NCBI GenBank assembly: GCA_045642565.1
Contig: JAZUJE010000002.1
Span: 156,973-220,972 of the forward strand
Source of the DNA: UBA1764 sp045642565
Lineage (GTDB): Bacteria; Bacillota; Clostridia; Peptostreptococcales; Anaerovoracaceae
Length of the DNA stretch: 64,000 nucleotides
Direction of reading: 5' to 3'
The first letter of the stretch is position 1, and the number at the start of each line of letters is the position of its first letter. Positions 33,201 through 42,604 of the stretch are shown one piece after another. The translations under genes and the position numbers were made by a program. A model generated the notes under the pieces. It ran no database searches, had not been told where the DNA came from, and worked only from the letters and a program-made list of their open reading frames with translations.

Positions 33201-34245
33201 CCTCAAAGCTTGAACCCTGAGGTAACAAAAGTTTTAAATTTTCTTCTATTTCTGTTGCCGTAATAAACACCTGAGTATTCTTCATAGCATTTATTAAATA
33301 TCTTTGTCTATTTTGATCAAGTTCTGACAAAACATCATCAAGTAAAAGAATCGCGTCTCTTTCTGTCTCTTGTTTTATCAAATCTATTTCTGCTAATTTC
33401 ATTGAAAGAGCAGCTGTTCGTTGTTGCCCTTGTGACCCATATGTTCTAATATCAATATCATTTACAGATATTTTTATATCATCTTTGTGAGGTCCAAAGC
33501 TTGTATAACCTTTATATAAATCTTTTTCAAAATTTTCTTCTAAGATTTTTATAAATTCTTCTTTTGAATTAATTTTCGTTTCGTAAGATAAAACTAATTT
33601 TTCAGAATTTGAAGTAATATCACTTTCAATCTTTTCAGAAATTTTTTGAAGCCTATTTATAAAATTTTTTCTTTCATTTACAATTCTTATTCCATATTCA
33701 GCTAAAGATTCGTTAAAAACTGAATATAAATTTTTATCAGAATTTTCTGCCCTTAATAAAGTATTTCTTTCTTTTAAAACTTTTTTATAATTTCCTAAAT
33801 CAGAATAATAAATAGGTTTTATTTGACATAATTCTCTATCTAAAAATCTACGTCTATTATCCGGACCTTCTTTTACTATTTTTAAATCTTCAGGACTAAA
33901 TATAACAATATAAACAGTTTCTAATAGATCTATAGTTCTTTGAAGTTTTATACCATCTAAATTAATAATTTTTCCGTCTTTTTGGAAAACTATTTCTATT
34001 TCATCTTCATTATTTTCTTCAACAATATTTGCTTTTACCTTTGCAAAATCTTCGTTAAAAAATATTAATTCTTTATCTGAATTTGTACGAAAAGACTTAC
34101 CCATCCCTAAAACAAATATACTTTCAAGTAAATTTGTTTTTCCTTGAGCATTATGTCCTAAAAATATATTTAATTTTTCATCAAACTCTAATTTTAGATT
34201 TTTATAATTTCTAAAATTTTTAAGTTCTATATTTTTAATTAGCAC
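33172..34245 (-). CDS. recF: DNA replication and repair protein RecF
   Basis: SMC-like ATPase used in gap repair. 357 residues with Walker A GHNAQGKTNLLES (~30), the signature region TYGSQGQQRTAALSMKLAE, and Walker B ILLLDDVLSELD. It overlaps dnaN by 11 bp. The small S4-domain gene often found between dnaN and recF in Bacillus is absent. Confidence 0.95.
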   Translation of the reverse strand: MLIKNIELKNFRNYKNLKLEFDEKLNIFLGHNAQGKTNLLESIFVLGMGKSFRTNSDKELIFFNEDFAKVKANIVEENNEDEIEIVFQKDGKIINLDGIKLQRTIDLLETVYIVIFSPEDLKIVKEGPDNRRRFLDRELCQIKPIYYSDLGNYKKVLKERNTLLRAENSDKNLYSVFNESLAEYGIRIVNERKNFINRLQKISEKIESDITSNSEKLVLSYETKINSKEEFIKILEENFEKDLYKGYTSFGPHKDDIKISVNDIDIRTYGSQGQQRTAALSMKLAEIDLIKQETERDAILLLDDVLSELDQNRQRYLINAMKNTQVFITATEIEENLKLLLPQGSSFEVDNGTVKNI

Positions 34246-35338
34246 TAATTCTTACCGGAAGAACTAAATACAAATAATTTTCTCCAGATACTGGTTTAAT
34301 TATACAAGCACTAACCGCACTGTTCATTTCTATTGCTATTTCATCATCTGTGATTACTTTTAAAACATCAATTAAATATTTAGAATTAAAACCTATTACT
34401 AAGTTTTCTCCTTTTAATTCTGCAGAAACATTTTCTTTTACATTACCTTCTTCAGATCTTGATGTTATTTCTATATTACTATTAGAAATTTCTAATTTTA
34501 TTAAATTATTTTTTCCTTCTTTTGCAAGTAAAGAAGCTCTTTCAATAGCATCCTCTAATTCTTTAGCAGAAACAATAACTCTTGTTTTATATTCTTGAGG
34601 AATAATATCTTTATATTTTATAAACTCCCCTTCTAACAATCTAACTACTATTCTTGTTTCATCACTAAAAATTTCTGCTTTCTTTTCATCTAAAATAAGA
34701 GAAACTTCATTTGAATTACTTTCTGATAAAATTTTATTTATTTCATTTAATATTCTTGCCGGAATAATAACACTTTTATTAGATTTATCACTTATTGCTT
34801 CTTTTGCAATTGCCATTCTAAATCCATCTAAAGCTGCTATTTCTAAAAAAGAATTCTCAAATTTAATTAAACAACCTGTTAAACTACCCTTCTTTTCATC
34901 TAAACTTGCTGAAAATGAAGTTTGCTTTATTAAATTTTTTAATGTTTCTTTATTAATAACAACTTTCTTTAAATCACTAACCATTCCTATTATAGGAAAT
35001 TCATCTGAAGAAATTGTTACAACATTAAATTCAGAACCTAAACAAGAAATTTTTAAATTTCCACCAATTTCTTCTATTCTTACTATTGCACTTGGAAGCT
35101 TTCTTATAATTTCTTCAAATAATTTTGCATTTACAACTAAAGATCCTTCATTATCTGCTTGAACTTCAATAGAAGTTTCAATCGATATATCTAAATCAGA
35201 AGCTGTTAAATAAAGTCTATTTTCCTTAACATTTAAAAGAATACCTCTTAAAACAGGAATTGTTGTTCTTGTGCTTACAGCTTTATTTACTGTATTAATA
35301 GCTTTAATTAAAGAAAGTTGAGTACATGCAAATTTCAT
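34235..35338 (-). CDS. dnaN: DNA polymerase III beta subunit (sliding clamp)
   Basis: 367 residues with three repeated clamp domains. It begins with MKFACTQLSLIKAINTVNKAV and has LYLTASDLDISIET and a C-terminal YLVLPVRISAN end. Codon and base use is markedly AT-rich here and in recF. Preceded by the 160-bp dnaA-dnaN gap carrying origin elements. Confidence 0.96.
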   Translation of the reverse strand: MKFACTQLSLIKAINTVNKAVSTRTTIPVLRGILLNVKENRLYLTASDLDISIETSIEVQADNEGSLVVNAKLFEEIIRKLPSAIVRIEEIGGNLKISCLGSEFNVVTISSDEFPIIGMVSDLKKVVINKETLKNLIKQTSFSASLDEKKGSLTGCLIKFENSFLEIAALDGFRMAIAKEAISDKSNKSVIIPARILNEINKILSESNSNEVSLILDEKKAEIFSDETRIVVRLLEGEFIKYKDIIPQEYKTRVIVSAKELEDAIERASLLAKEGKNNLIKLEISNSNIEITSRSEEGNVKENVSAELKGENLVIGFNSKYLIDVLKVITDDEIAIEMNSAVSACIIKPVSGENYLYLVLPVRISAN

Positions 35339-35373
35339 TTTAATAGAACTCCTTAATATTAATTAAATATAGT

Positions 35374-35487
35374 TAGTAGTATTAGTAGTAGTGATTGTTT
35401 ATAAATGTATAATTTTATTTTTTGTTGAAAATTCAAATAAAAAGCTTGTTAATAAAGTTGTGTATAATTTATAAGAGCTTTTCCACA
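35374..35487. other. Downstream part of oriC: DnaA-trio-like repeat and DnaA boxes
   Basis: Between dnaA and dnaN the plus strand reads TAG-TAG-TAT-TAG-TAG-TAG (35374-35391). Read on the dnaA strand this is CTACTACTAATACTACTA, the DnaA-trio pattern of Bacillus unwinding elements. Adjacent is a weak box TTATAAACA (35404-35396, minus). Further out are TTATACACA (35467-35459, minus) and TTTTCCACA (35479-35487, plus). The stretch is extremely AT-rich. Confidence 0.7.
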
Positions 35488-35498
35488 GCTGTTAATAA

Positions 35499-36815
35499 TT
35501 ATTTATTAAACTGACTTTCAATAATTTTAATCTTTTCAAATAAAGACTCGTTATTTTTTAACTCTTCTTCTATTTTTTCACAACTATGCATTACTGTTGT
35601 ATGATCTCTTCCTCCAAATTCCTGACCAATTTGGGTAGAAGAAAGAATAGTATGTTTTCTTATTAAATACATAGCAACCTGGCGAGGTCCTACGAAAACT
35701 CTGGAACGCTTAGAACTTTCAAGATCTAATATTTTAACTCCATAAAATTCTGCAACAGCCTTTTTAATATTTTCCGGAGTAACCTCTTTTTCTTTAAGAT
35801 TAAATACTTCTTTTAATATATTTTTTGCGTATTCTTTATTAATTTTTTCTCCGGTAAGGCTTGCCATTCCAAGAACTCTTGTAAGAGCGCCTTCTAGTTC
35901 ACGAATATTATCTGTAATATTTTGTGCTATTAAATCAATAACTTCTGCAAGTCCTTGATCAATTTCTACATTTTTTTCTTCGAGTTTTTGCTGCAGTATA
36001 GCAACTCTTGTTTCATAATCAGGTGGTTGAATATCAGCAATCATTCCCTGGCTAAACCTTGTAACCAGCCTATCAGGCAGCGTTTTCAAGTCTTTTGGAG
36101 GTTTATCAGAGCTTAAAACAATCTGTTTATTAGCAGAATAAAGAGCATTAAATGTATTAAAAACTTCTTCTTCTGTTGCTTCTTTTCCGGCAACAAATTG
36201 AATATCGTCTAAAAGCAAAATATCTATTTTTCTATACTTTTCACGAAATTCTTCAGGAGTTTTAGCTCTTATAGCCTTAACAAGTTCATTTGTAAAGGCT
36301 TCTGTTGTTATATAAAGAACTTTCTTTTCAGGATTATTCTCTTTTACATAATGGGCAATAGCGGAAAGTAAATGAGTTTTTCCAAGCCCAGATCCGCCAT
36401 ATATAAATAAAGGATTGTATTCCGGAGTAAACCTTTCAGCAATTGCAAGGCTTGCAGCCAATGCTAATCTATTGTTAGGGCCCGAAACAAAACTATCAAA
36501 AGTATAGTGTTTATATGAGAAATCAGGAATATCCTCTTCTTGAGAATCTTCATTATTATCTATAATTTCTATTTTATATTCCTTACCAAAAATTTGTACA
36601 ATGGCATCCCTTATTATAGGGTAGTTAATATTGACCATGTTTTTAAGCATAGGATTTGTTTCTGTGGCAACACAATAAATAATCCCATTCTCTTCATCTA
36701 TAGATGTAGGGGAAAGCGGTCTATACCATTGGTCCAATTTAACAGCGCAAAGTTTATCAGTCGGGCAAGAATCAAGGATTGTTTTCCATTTCGATTTCAA
36801 TTCTGAATTTAACAT
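35499..36815 (-). CDS. dnaA: Chromosomal replication initiator DnaA
   Basis: 438 residues from ATG 36815, chosen because GAGGAG precedes it. An upstream in-frame start at 36911 would run through the DnaA boxes and promoter. Domain I ~1-80, AAA+ domain with Walker A GGSGLGKTHLLSAI and LLLDDIQF, and domain IV with GGRDHTTVMHSCEKI for box recognition. It leads dnaA-dnaN-recF. A DnaA box overlaps the -35 region of its promoter, so autoregulation is likely. Confidence 0.97.
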   Translation of the reverse strand: MLNSELKSKWKTILDSCPTDKLCAVKLDQWYRPLSPTSIDEENGIIYCVATETNPMLKNMVNINYPIIRDAIVQIFGKEYKIEIIDNNEDSQEEDIPDFSYKHYTFDSFVSGPNNRLALAASLAIAERFTPEYNPLFIYGGSGLGKTHLLSAIAHYVKENNPEKKVLYITTEAFTNELVKAIRAKTPEEFREKYRKIDILLLDDIQFVAGKEATEEEVFNTFNALYSANKQIVLSSDKPPKDLKTLPDRLVTRFSQGMIADIQPPDYETRVAILQQKLEEKNVEIDQGLAEVIDLIAQNITDNIRELEGALTRVLGMASLTGEKINKEYAKNILKEVFNLKEKEVTPENIKKAVAEFYGVKILDLESSKRSRVFVGPRQVAMYLIRKHTILSSTQIGQEFGGRDHTTVMHSCEKIEEELKNNESLFEKIKIIESQFNK

Positions 36816-37110
36816 GTCTTCTCCTCTAAATATTGTGTACGACACATTATACCAAAAAAAGTTTTCCACAGGAATACCCCTTTTTGAAGGCTGATTATAG
36901 CGGTTTTCCACAGGTTTTCCACTATTTTGTGGAAAAAATAAAGATTTTTATTCACATCCACAATATATAGATATTTTAGCGTTCAAAAATGTAAAAAATT
37001 TTTTTATTAAAAAAAGCGATTTTTAGAGTTTTATTTTTTAAATGCAAATAAAAGTTAAATTTTAGTAAAACTCAAAATATAGGCGATTTTTGGCCTTAAA
37101 ATGGAAATCG
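36816..37110. other. Upstream part of oriC: DnaA-box cluster and AT-rich region
   Basis: The gap between divergent dnaA and gyrB holds TTTTCCACA at 36862-36870 and 36904-36912, TTTTCCACT at 36915-36923, the inverse TGTGGAAAA at 36928-36936, and ACATCCACA at 36954-36962. From 36963 to about 37080 the sequence is almost pure A/T. Gene orientation reverses here. Together with the dnaA-dnaN gap this forms a bipartite origin like that of Bacillus. Confidence 0.85.
36846..36851 (-). promoter_or_regulatory. Extended -10 promoter of dnaA
   Basis: Minus-strand TTGGTATAATG, with TATAAT at 36851-36846 about 31 bp before the dnaA ATG. The DnaA box at 36862-36870 covers the spacer and -35 area. Confidence 0.65.
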
Positions 37111-37130
37111 TCCACATTATATGGTATAAT
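37102..37130 (+). promoter_or_regulatory. Promoter of gyrB-gyrA and downstream genes
   Basis: Plus-strand TGGAAA (37102-37107), 17 bp, extended -10 TGGTATAAT with TATAAT at 37125-37130. A CCACA box-like sequence (TCGTCCACA, 37108-37116) lies in the spacer. Confidence 0.65.
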
Positions 37131-37164
37131 AAACTGTTAGTTTATGTATAAAACGGAGGAAAAA

Positions 37165-39087
37165 ATGGCAAAAGAAATAAAAAAGCCACAGGAGTATAAC
37201 GCCGAGCAAATTCAGGTTCTTGAAGGACTAGAACCTGTAAGAAAACGCCCAGGTATGTACATTGGAAGCACAGGAGAAAGAGGTTTACATCACTGTGTTT
37301 ACGAAATAGTAGACAACTCTGTGGATGAAGCTCTTGCAGGTTATTGTAAGAACATAGAAGTAACTATTCAAAAAGATGGCAGTTGCCTTGTAGTAGATGA
37401 CGGCCGTGGTATGCCTGTTGATATGCATCCAAAGGAACACAAACCTGCTATGGAAGTAATTATGACAGTACTTCATGCCGGAGGAAAATTTGGTAAAGGC
37501 GGTTATCAGGTTTCCGGAGGTCTTCACGGTGTAGGTGCATCTGTAGTAAATGCTCTGTCGACAGAGATGACTGTTGAATCTCTTCGTGATGGAAAGATTC
37601 ATCAAATGAAATTCAGTCGTGGTAAGAAAACTCAGGATATGAAAGTTGTAGGTAAATGCGGAGACCAAACTGGTTGCCGTGTTAGCTTTAAACCAGATTC
37701 AGAAATTTTCGATACTACAGATTTCAGTTACAACACACTTGAGAACCATTTAAGAGAAACAGCATTCCTTAACAAAGGAATAAAGATTATTCTTTCAGAC
37801 GAACGTGGAGAAAAAGTAAAGAAAGAAACTTTTCATTATGAAGGTGGCTTAAAAGAATTCGTAGAATTCCAAAACAGAAATAAAGATTCTGTTCACAATG
37901 AAATTATTTACTATGAAGTAAAGTCAGCTAATAAAGAAGTAGAAATTGCAATGCAGTGGACAACTGCATATACAGAAACAATTCTTTCCTATGCAAATAA
38001 TATTCGTACAACCGAAGGTGGTATGCACGAAATGGGATTTAAAGCTTCCATGACAAGAATTATGAATGACTATGCAAGGAAAGCAAAAATTTTAAAAGAC
38101 AACGATAAAGATCTTGAAGGTGATGATTTCAGAGAAGGTCTTACCGCTATTATTTCTGTAAAGCTTACCGAACCGCAATTTGAAGGACAGACAAAAACAA
38201 AACTTGGTAATCCTGATATGAGAGGTTTTGTAGAAAAAGCGAACGCAGAATATCTTACAGCATTTTTAGAAGAACATCCTGCTCCGGCAAAAGCAATTTT
38301 AGAAAAATGCGTAGCCGCAGCACGTGCGAGAGAAGCTGCTAAAAAAGCAAGAGAAATGTCGAGAAAAGGAGCTCTTGAAAAGAGTAGTTTGCCAGGAAAG
38401 TTAGCAGATTGTTCTGAAAAAGATCCAAGCATTTCTGAAATCTTTATCGTAGAGGGTGATTCCGCCGGTGGAAGCGCAAAAGAAGGTCGTGACAGAAAGC
38501 GTCAAGCAATTCTTCCTCTTCGCGGAAAGATTTTGAATGTAGAAAAAGTGCAAGAGCATAGAATGCTTCAAAGCGATACTATCAAAGATATGATAACAGC
38601 ATTTGGTTGTGGTTATGGAAAGAACTTTGATATTGAAAAGCTTCGTTATCATAAAATTATTATGATGACAGATGCCGATGTTGATGGAGCACATATCAGA
38701 ACACTTTTATTAACTTTATTCTTCCGTTATATGCCAGAGTTAATAAAAGGCGGATATATTTATGCAGCACAGCCACCTCTTTTCAGAGATAAAGTAGGAA
38801 ATGAAATAAGATACACATATTCTGATAAAGAACAAGAACAAACACTTGCAGAAATGAGCAAGGGCGGAAAGAAGGTTGAGATTCAACGTTACAAAGGTTT
38901 AGGTGAAATGGATGCCACACAACTTTGGGAAACAACAATGGATTACAATACAAGAACCCTTGTACAAATAACAATAGAAGATGCTGCTTTGGCAGATCAG
39001 ATTTTTACAACCCTTATGGGTGACAAGGTTCCACCTCGTCGTGCTTTCATTGAAGAAAACGCACAGTACGCAACTCTGGATGTATAG
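37165..39087 (+). CDS. gyrB: DNA gyrase subunit B
   Basis: ATPase subunit of gyrase, 640 residues from ATG 37165 (CGGAGG 6 nt upstream). An ATG at 37144 would place the ribosome site inside the gene. GHKL motifs VDNSVDEALAG and GRGMPVD, and the TOPRIM segment VEGDSAGGSAKEGRDR with DADVDGAHI are present. It is divergent from dnaA, unlike the collinear Bacillus order. Confidence 0.97.
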   Translation: MAKEIKKPQEYNAEQIQVLEGLEPVRKRPGMYIGSTGERGLHHCVYEIVDNSVDEALAGYCKNIEVTIQKDGSCLVVDDGRGMPVDMHPKEHKPAMEVIMTVLHAGGKFGKGGYQVSGGLHGVGASVVNALSTEMTVESLRDGKIHQMKFSRGKKTQDMKVVGKCGDQTGCRVSFKPDSEIFDTTDFSYNTLENHLRETAFLNKGIKIILSDERGEKVKKETFHYEGGLKEFVEFQNRNKDSVHNEIIYYEVKSANKEVEIAMQWTTAYTETILSYANNIRTTEGGMHEMGFKASMTRIMNDYARKAKILKDNDKDLEGDDFREGLTAIISVKLTEPQFEGQTKTKLGNPDMRGFVEKANAEYLTAFLEEHPAPAKAILEKCVAAARAREAAKKAREMSRKGALEKSSLPGKLADCSEKDPSISEIFIVEGDSAGGSAKEGRDRKRQAILPLRGKILNVEKVQEHRMLQSDTIKDMITAFGCGYGKNFDIEKLRYHKIIMMTDADVDGAHIRTLLLTLFFRYMPELIKGGYIYAAQPPLFRDKVGNEIRYTYSDKEQEQTLAEMSKGGKKVEIQRYKGLGEMDATQLWETTMDYNTRTLVQITIEDAALADQIFTTLMGDKVPPRRAFIEENAQYATLDV

Positions 39088-39104
39088 GAAAGGAGGGTTT
39101 TCAA

Positions 39105-41606
39105 ATGGCAAAGAAAAAAGAAGAACAAATTACTGTTGATACTTCAAAAATAGTTCAACACGAAATATATGATGAAATGAAAACCTCCTACATCGATTAC
39201 GCAATGTCTGTAATCGTTGCAAGAGCTCTTCCGGATGTTCGTGACGGAATGAAACCGGTACACAGAAGAATTCTTTATGGACTTTCTACACTTGGTATTA
39301 CTCCGGATAAGCCTCACAAAAAGAGTGCAAGAATAGTCGGCGAAGTAATGGGTAAATATCACCCACACGGAGATTCATCAATTTATGAAGCTATGGTTAG
39401 ACTTGCTCAACCATGGAACATGAGATATACGCTTGTTGACGGCCATGGAAACTTTGGATCTATGGACGGCGATGGTGCTGCTGCATCACGTTATACAGAA
39501 GCAAGAATGGCACCATTTGCATTGGAGATGCTTCGTGATATTGAAAAAAATACTGTAGACTTTGTTCCAAACTATGATGGCGAAGAAGAAGAGCCTGTAG
39601 TACTTCCATCAAGATTTCCAAATTTATTAGTTAATGGTGCAAACGGTATCGCCGTAGGTATGGCAACATCAATTCCTCCACATAATCTTTGTGAAGTAAT
39701 CGATGGAACAATCAAACTTATTGACGAACCGGATTCCAGCATTGAGAATTTGATGAAATGCATTAAGGGTCCAGACTTCCCAACAGGAGCAACTATAGTT
39801 GGTAAGGCCGGCATAAAGGATGCATACAAGACAGGTATAGGCAAAGTTAAGATCAGAGCAAAAGCTGATATTGAAGAAGGAAATAAAGGCTGCTCTATTA
39901 TCATTACAGAGGTTCCTTATGGAGTTAATAAAGCTGTAATGATTCAACATATTGCAGAACTTGTAAGAGATAAGAAACTTGATGGCGTTAAAGATATTCG
40001 CGATGAGTCCTCTAAGGGTGAAGTAAGAGTTGTTATTGAATTAAAGAAGGATGCAAATCCTCAGGTTGTTCTTAACAGACTTTATAAACACAGTGAGCTC
40101 GAAAGCAACTTTAGCGTTATTATGATTGCTTTGGTTGATGGTCGTCCACAAACCCTCAATCTAAAACAAATTTTAGAAGAATATATTAAGCATCAAAAAG
40201 AAGTAACAACAAGACGCACACGTTTTGAACTTGATAAAGCAGAAGCAAGAGCGCATATTTTAGAAGGTTACAGAATTGCGCTTGATAATATTGATGCGAT
40301 TATTAAAACAATAAGAAGTGCTTACGATGATGCTAAAGAACAGTTAATGAAGAAATTCAAACTGTCCGATAGACAAGCTCAGGCAATTTTGGAAATGCAA
40401 CTCAGAAGACTTCAAGGTCTTGAGCGTGACAAAATTGAAGCCGAATATGCAGAGCTGCAAAAGAAGATTAAGCAGTATAAAGCTATCTTGGCAGATGAAA
40501 AGCTTCTTATGGAAGTTATCAAAACCGAGCTCGAAGAAGTCAAGAAAAAATGGGGAGATAAACGTCGTACATTAATTCAGGCTAACGATGAAGAACTCGA
40601 AGAAGAAGATCTTATTCAAGAAGAAAATGTTGTAGTAACTATTTCTCACCTTGGATATATTAAGAGAATTCCGTCAGATACATATAGAACACAAAAACGT
40701 GGCGGCAAAGGAATTACAGGTCAAACAACAAGAGAAAACGACTTTGTAAAACATCTCTTAACAACATCAACACATGATAATCTTACATTCTTCACCAATT
40801 TCGGTAAGGCATATAAGATTAAAGGTTTTGAAATTCCTGAAGGAAGTCGTCAGGCAAAAGGTGTTCCGGCAATCAACTTCCTTAACTTAATGCAAAGAGA
40901 AAGAATTACTACTGTAATTCCAATTCAAGACTTTAATACTGATAGATATCTTATTCTTTGCACAAAGCAAGGTATGATTAAGAAGATGAGTATCAAAGAA
41001 CTTGATACAAATCGTAAAGCCGGTCTTATAGCAATGAAGCTTCACGAAGGTGATGAACTTATCAGTGTAAAGGAAACTTCCGGCACAAGCAATGTAATTA
41101 TTATTACTGCAAAAGGTAAGTGCATTTGCTTCAGCGAAAATGAGACTCGTGAAATGGGAAGAAGTGCAGCCGGAGTTAAAGCTATTACTCTTGAAAAGGA
41201 CGATGCTGTTGTTTCTATGGAACTTGCAGAAAAAGAAGAACAACTTCTTGTAGTTACAAAGAAGGGCTACGGCAAGAGAACTCCTGTAAAGGAATATAAA
41301 GTTCAGGCACGTGGAGGCAAAGGTCTTCTTACATATGACAAGAGCAAGTTTGAAAAAACCGGTGAACTTATCGGCGCTATGGTTGTTAAAGATACAGATG
41401 ATGTATTCTTGATTAATAGTGAAGGAATCATCATTAGAATTAATGCCGGTGAAGTTTCAAAACTCGGCAGAACAACTCAGGGCGTAAGAATTATGAAGAC
41501 AAACGAAGATGGCGAAATTGTAAGTATGGCTCGAGGCCCTCGTGACGAAGAAGAGCCTGCAGATGATGGCAATGCCGTTGAAGAAGGAGAACAGTTAGAA
41601 CTGTAG
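39105..41606 (+). CDS. gyrA: DNA gyrase subunit A
   Basis: 833-residue DNA cleavage/rejoining subunit with catalytic Tyr in AASRYTEARM and the quinolone region HPHGDSSIYEAMVR. The C-terminal beta-pinwheel includes the GyrA box QKRGGKG, and an acidic tail follows. GGAGG lies upstream. It is followed by trpS after 12 bp with no terminator. Confidence 0.97.
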   Translation: MAKKKEEQITVDTSKIVQHEIYDEMKTSYIDYAMSVIVARALPDVRDGMKPVHRRILYGLSTLGITPDKPHKKSARIVGEVMGKYHPHGDSSIYEAMVRLAQPWNMRYTLVDGHGNFGSMDGDGAAASRYTEARMAPFALEMLRDIEKNTVDFVPNYDGEEEEPVVLPSRFPNLLVNGANGIAVGMATSIPPHNLCEVIDGTIKLIDEPDSSIENLMKCIKGPDFPTGATIVGKAGIKDAYKTGIGKVKIRAKADIEEGNKGCSIIITEVPYGVNKAVMIQHIAELVRDKKLDGVKDIRDESSKGEVRVVIELKKDANPQVVLNRLYKHSELESNFSVIMIALVDGRPQTLNLKQILEEYIKHQKEVTTRRTRFELDKAEARAHILEGYRIALDNIDAIIKTIRSAYDDAKEQLMKKFKLSDRQAQAILEMQLRRLQGLERDKIEAEYAELQKKIKQYKAILADEKLLMEVIKTELEEVKKKWGDKRRTLIQANDEELEEEDLIQEENVVVTISHLGYIKRIPSDTYRTQKRGGKGITGQTTRENDFVKHLLTTSTHDNLTFFTNFGKAYKIKGFEIPEGSRQAKGVPAINFLNLMQRERITTVIPIQDFNTDRYLILCTKQGMIKKMSIKELDTNRKAGLIAMKLHEGDELISVKETSGTSNVIIITAKGKCICFSENETREMGRSAAGVKAITLEKDDAVVSMELAEKEEQLLVVTKKGYGKRTPVKEYKVQARGGKGLLTYDKSKFEKTGELIGAMVVKDTDDVFLINSEGIIIRINAGEVSKLGRTTQGVRIMKTNEDGEIVSMARGPRDEEEPADDGNAVEEGEQLEL

Positions 41607-41618
41607 AAAGCGAAAATT

Positions 41619-42599
41619 ATGAAACGAGTATTTAGTGGTGTACAGCCTACAGGAAATATTCATCTTGGAAATTATTTAGGTGCATTAAAACAATTCGTAG
41701 AGCTTCAAGACGAAAACGAATGTCTTTATTGTATCGTTGATGAGCATGCCATTACTGTTCCTCAAGATCCGAAGGAACTAAAGAAGCATATTTTAGATGT
41801 TGCTGCTTTATATATGGCTGTCGGTGTAGATCCAAAAAAATCTATAGTTTTTGTTCAATCTCAAGTAAGCGGACATGCAGAGCTTGGATGGATTCTTAAT
41901 TGCTGTGCAAACACGGGAGAACTTTTCAGAATGACACAGTTTAAAGCTAAATCTGCCGGAAAAGAATCTGTTGGTGCCGGATTGTTAACATATCCTGTAC
42001 TTATGGCCGCAGATATTTTGCTTTATGATACAGATATAGTTCCTGTAGGAAACGACCAAAAGCAGCATATAGAACTTACAAGGGATCTTGCTATTAGAAT
42101 TAATAACAAGTATGGCAAAACTTTTGTTGTTCCTGATGGAAGATTTTTAAAAGCCGGAGCTCGTGTTATGGCTCTTGATGATCCTACATCAAAAATGTCT
42201 AAATCTGCACCGAATGAACATAGCAGAATTTCACTTCTTGATGAACCAAGTAAAATTAAGAAGAGCATTATGAAATCAACAACAGACAGCGAAGGACTTA
42301 TTCGTTTTGATGTTGATAATAAGCCAGGTGTTTCAAATCTGCTTTCTATATATTCTGCTTTAACCGGAAAGAGCATTGAAAGCCTCGAAAAAGATTACGA
42401 AGGACATGGCTATGGAGACCTCAAGAAAGATCTCGTAGAAGTTGTTGTTGAATCTTTGTCTCCGATTCAGCAGAAATATAAAGAAATTCGTGAAAGTCAG
42501 GCATTAATTGATGCTTTAAACGACGGAGCACGAAGAGCAGATGAAATAGCACAAAAAACAATGAAAAGAGTTCGTGATACCTTTGGGCTCGGATTATAG
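41619..42599 (+). CDS. trpS: Tryptophanyl-tRNA synthetase
   Basis: 326-residue class I synthetase with HIGH-type motif PTGNIHLGNYLG and KMSKS motif SKMSKSAPNE. It links the gyrase genes to the shikimate operon: 12 bp after gyrA and 5 bp before aroB. No T-box or Trp leader is present in these gaps. Confidence 0.97.
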   Translation: MKRVFSGVQPTGNIHLGNYLGALKQFVELQDENECLYCIVDEHAITVPQDPKELKKHILDVAALYMAVGVDPKKSIVFVQSQVSGHAELGWILNCCANTGELFRMTQFKAKSAGKESVGAGLLTYPVLMAADILLYDTDIVPVGNDQKQHIELTRDLAIRINNKYGKTFVVPDGRFLKAGARVMALDDPTSKMSKSAPNEHSRISLLDEPSKIKKSIMKSTTDSEGLIRFDVDNKPGVSNLLSIYSALTGKSIESLEKDYEGHGYGDLKKDLVEVVVESLSPIQQKYKEIRESQALIDALNDGARRADEIAQKTMKRVRDTFGLGL

Positions 42600-42604
42600 A
42601 TTTT

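Noticed and set aside
36816..36911. N-terminal extension of DnaA from 36911
   Set aside because: It would translate the dnaA promoter and DnaA boxes; the ATG at 36815 has a strong GAGGAG site and gives the family N-terminus.
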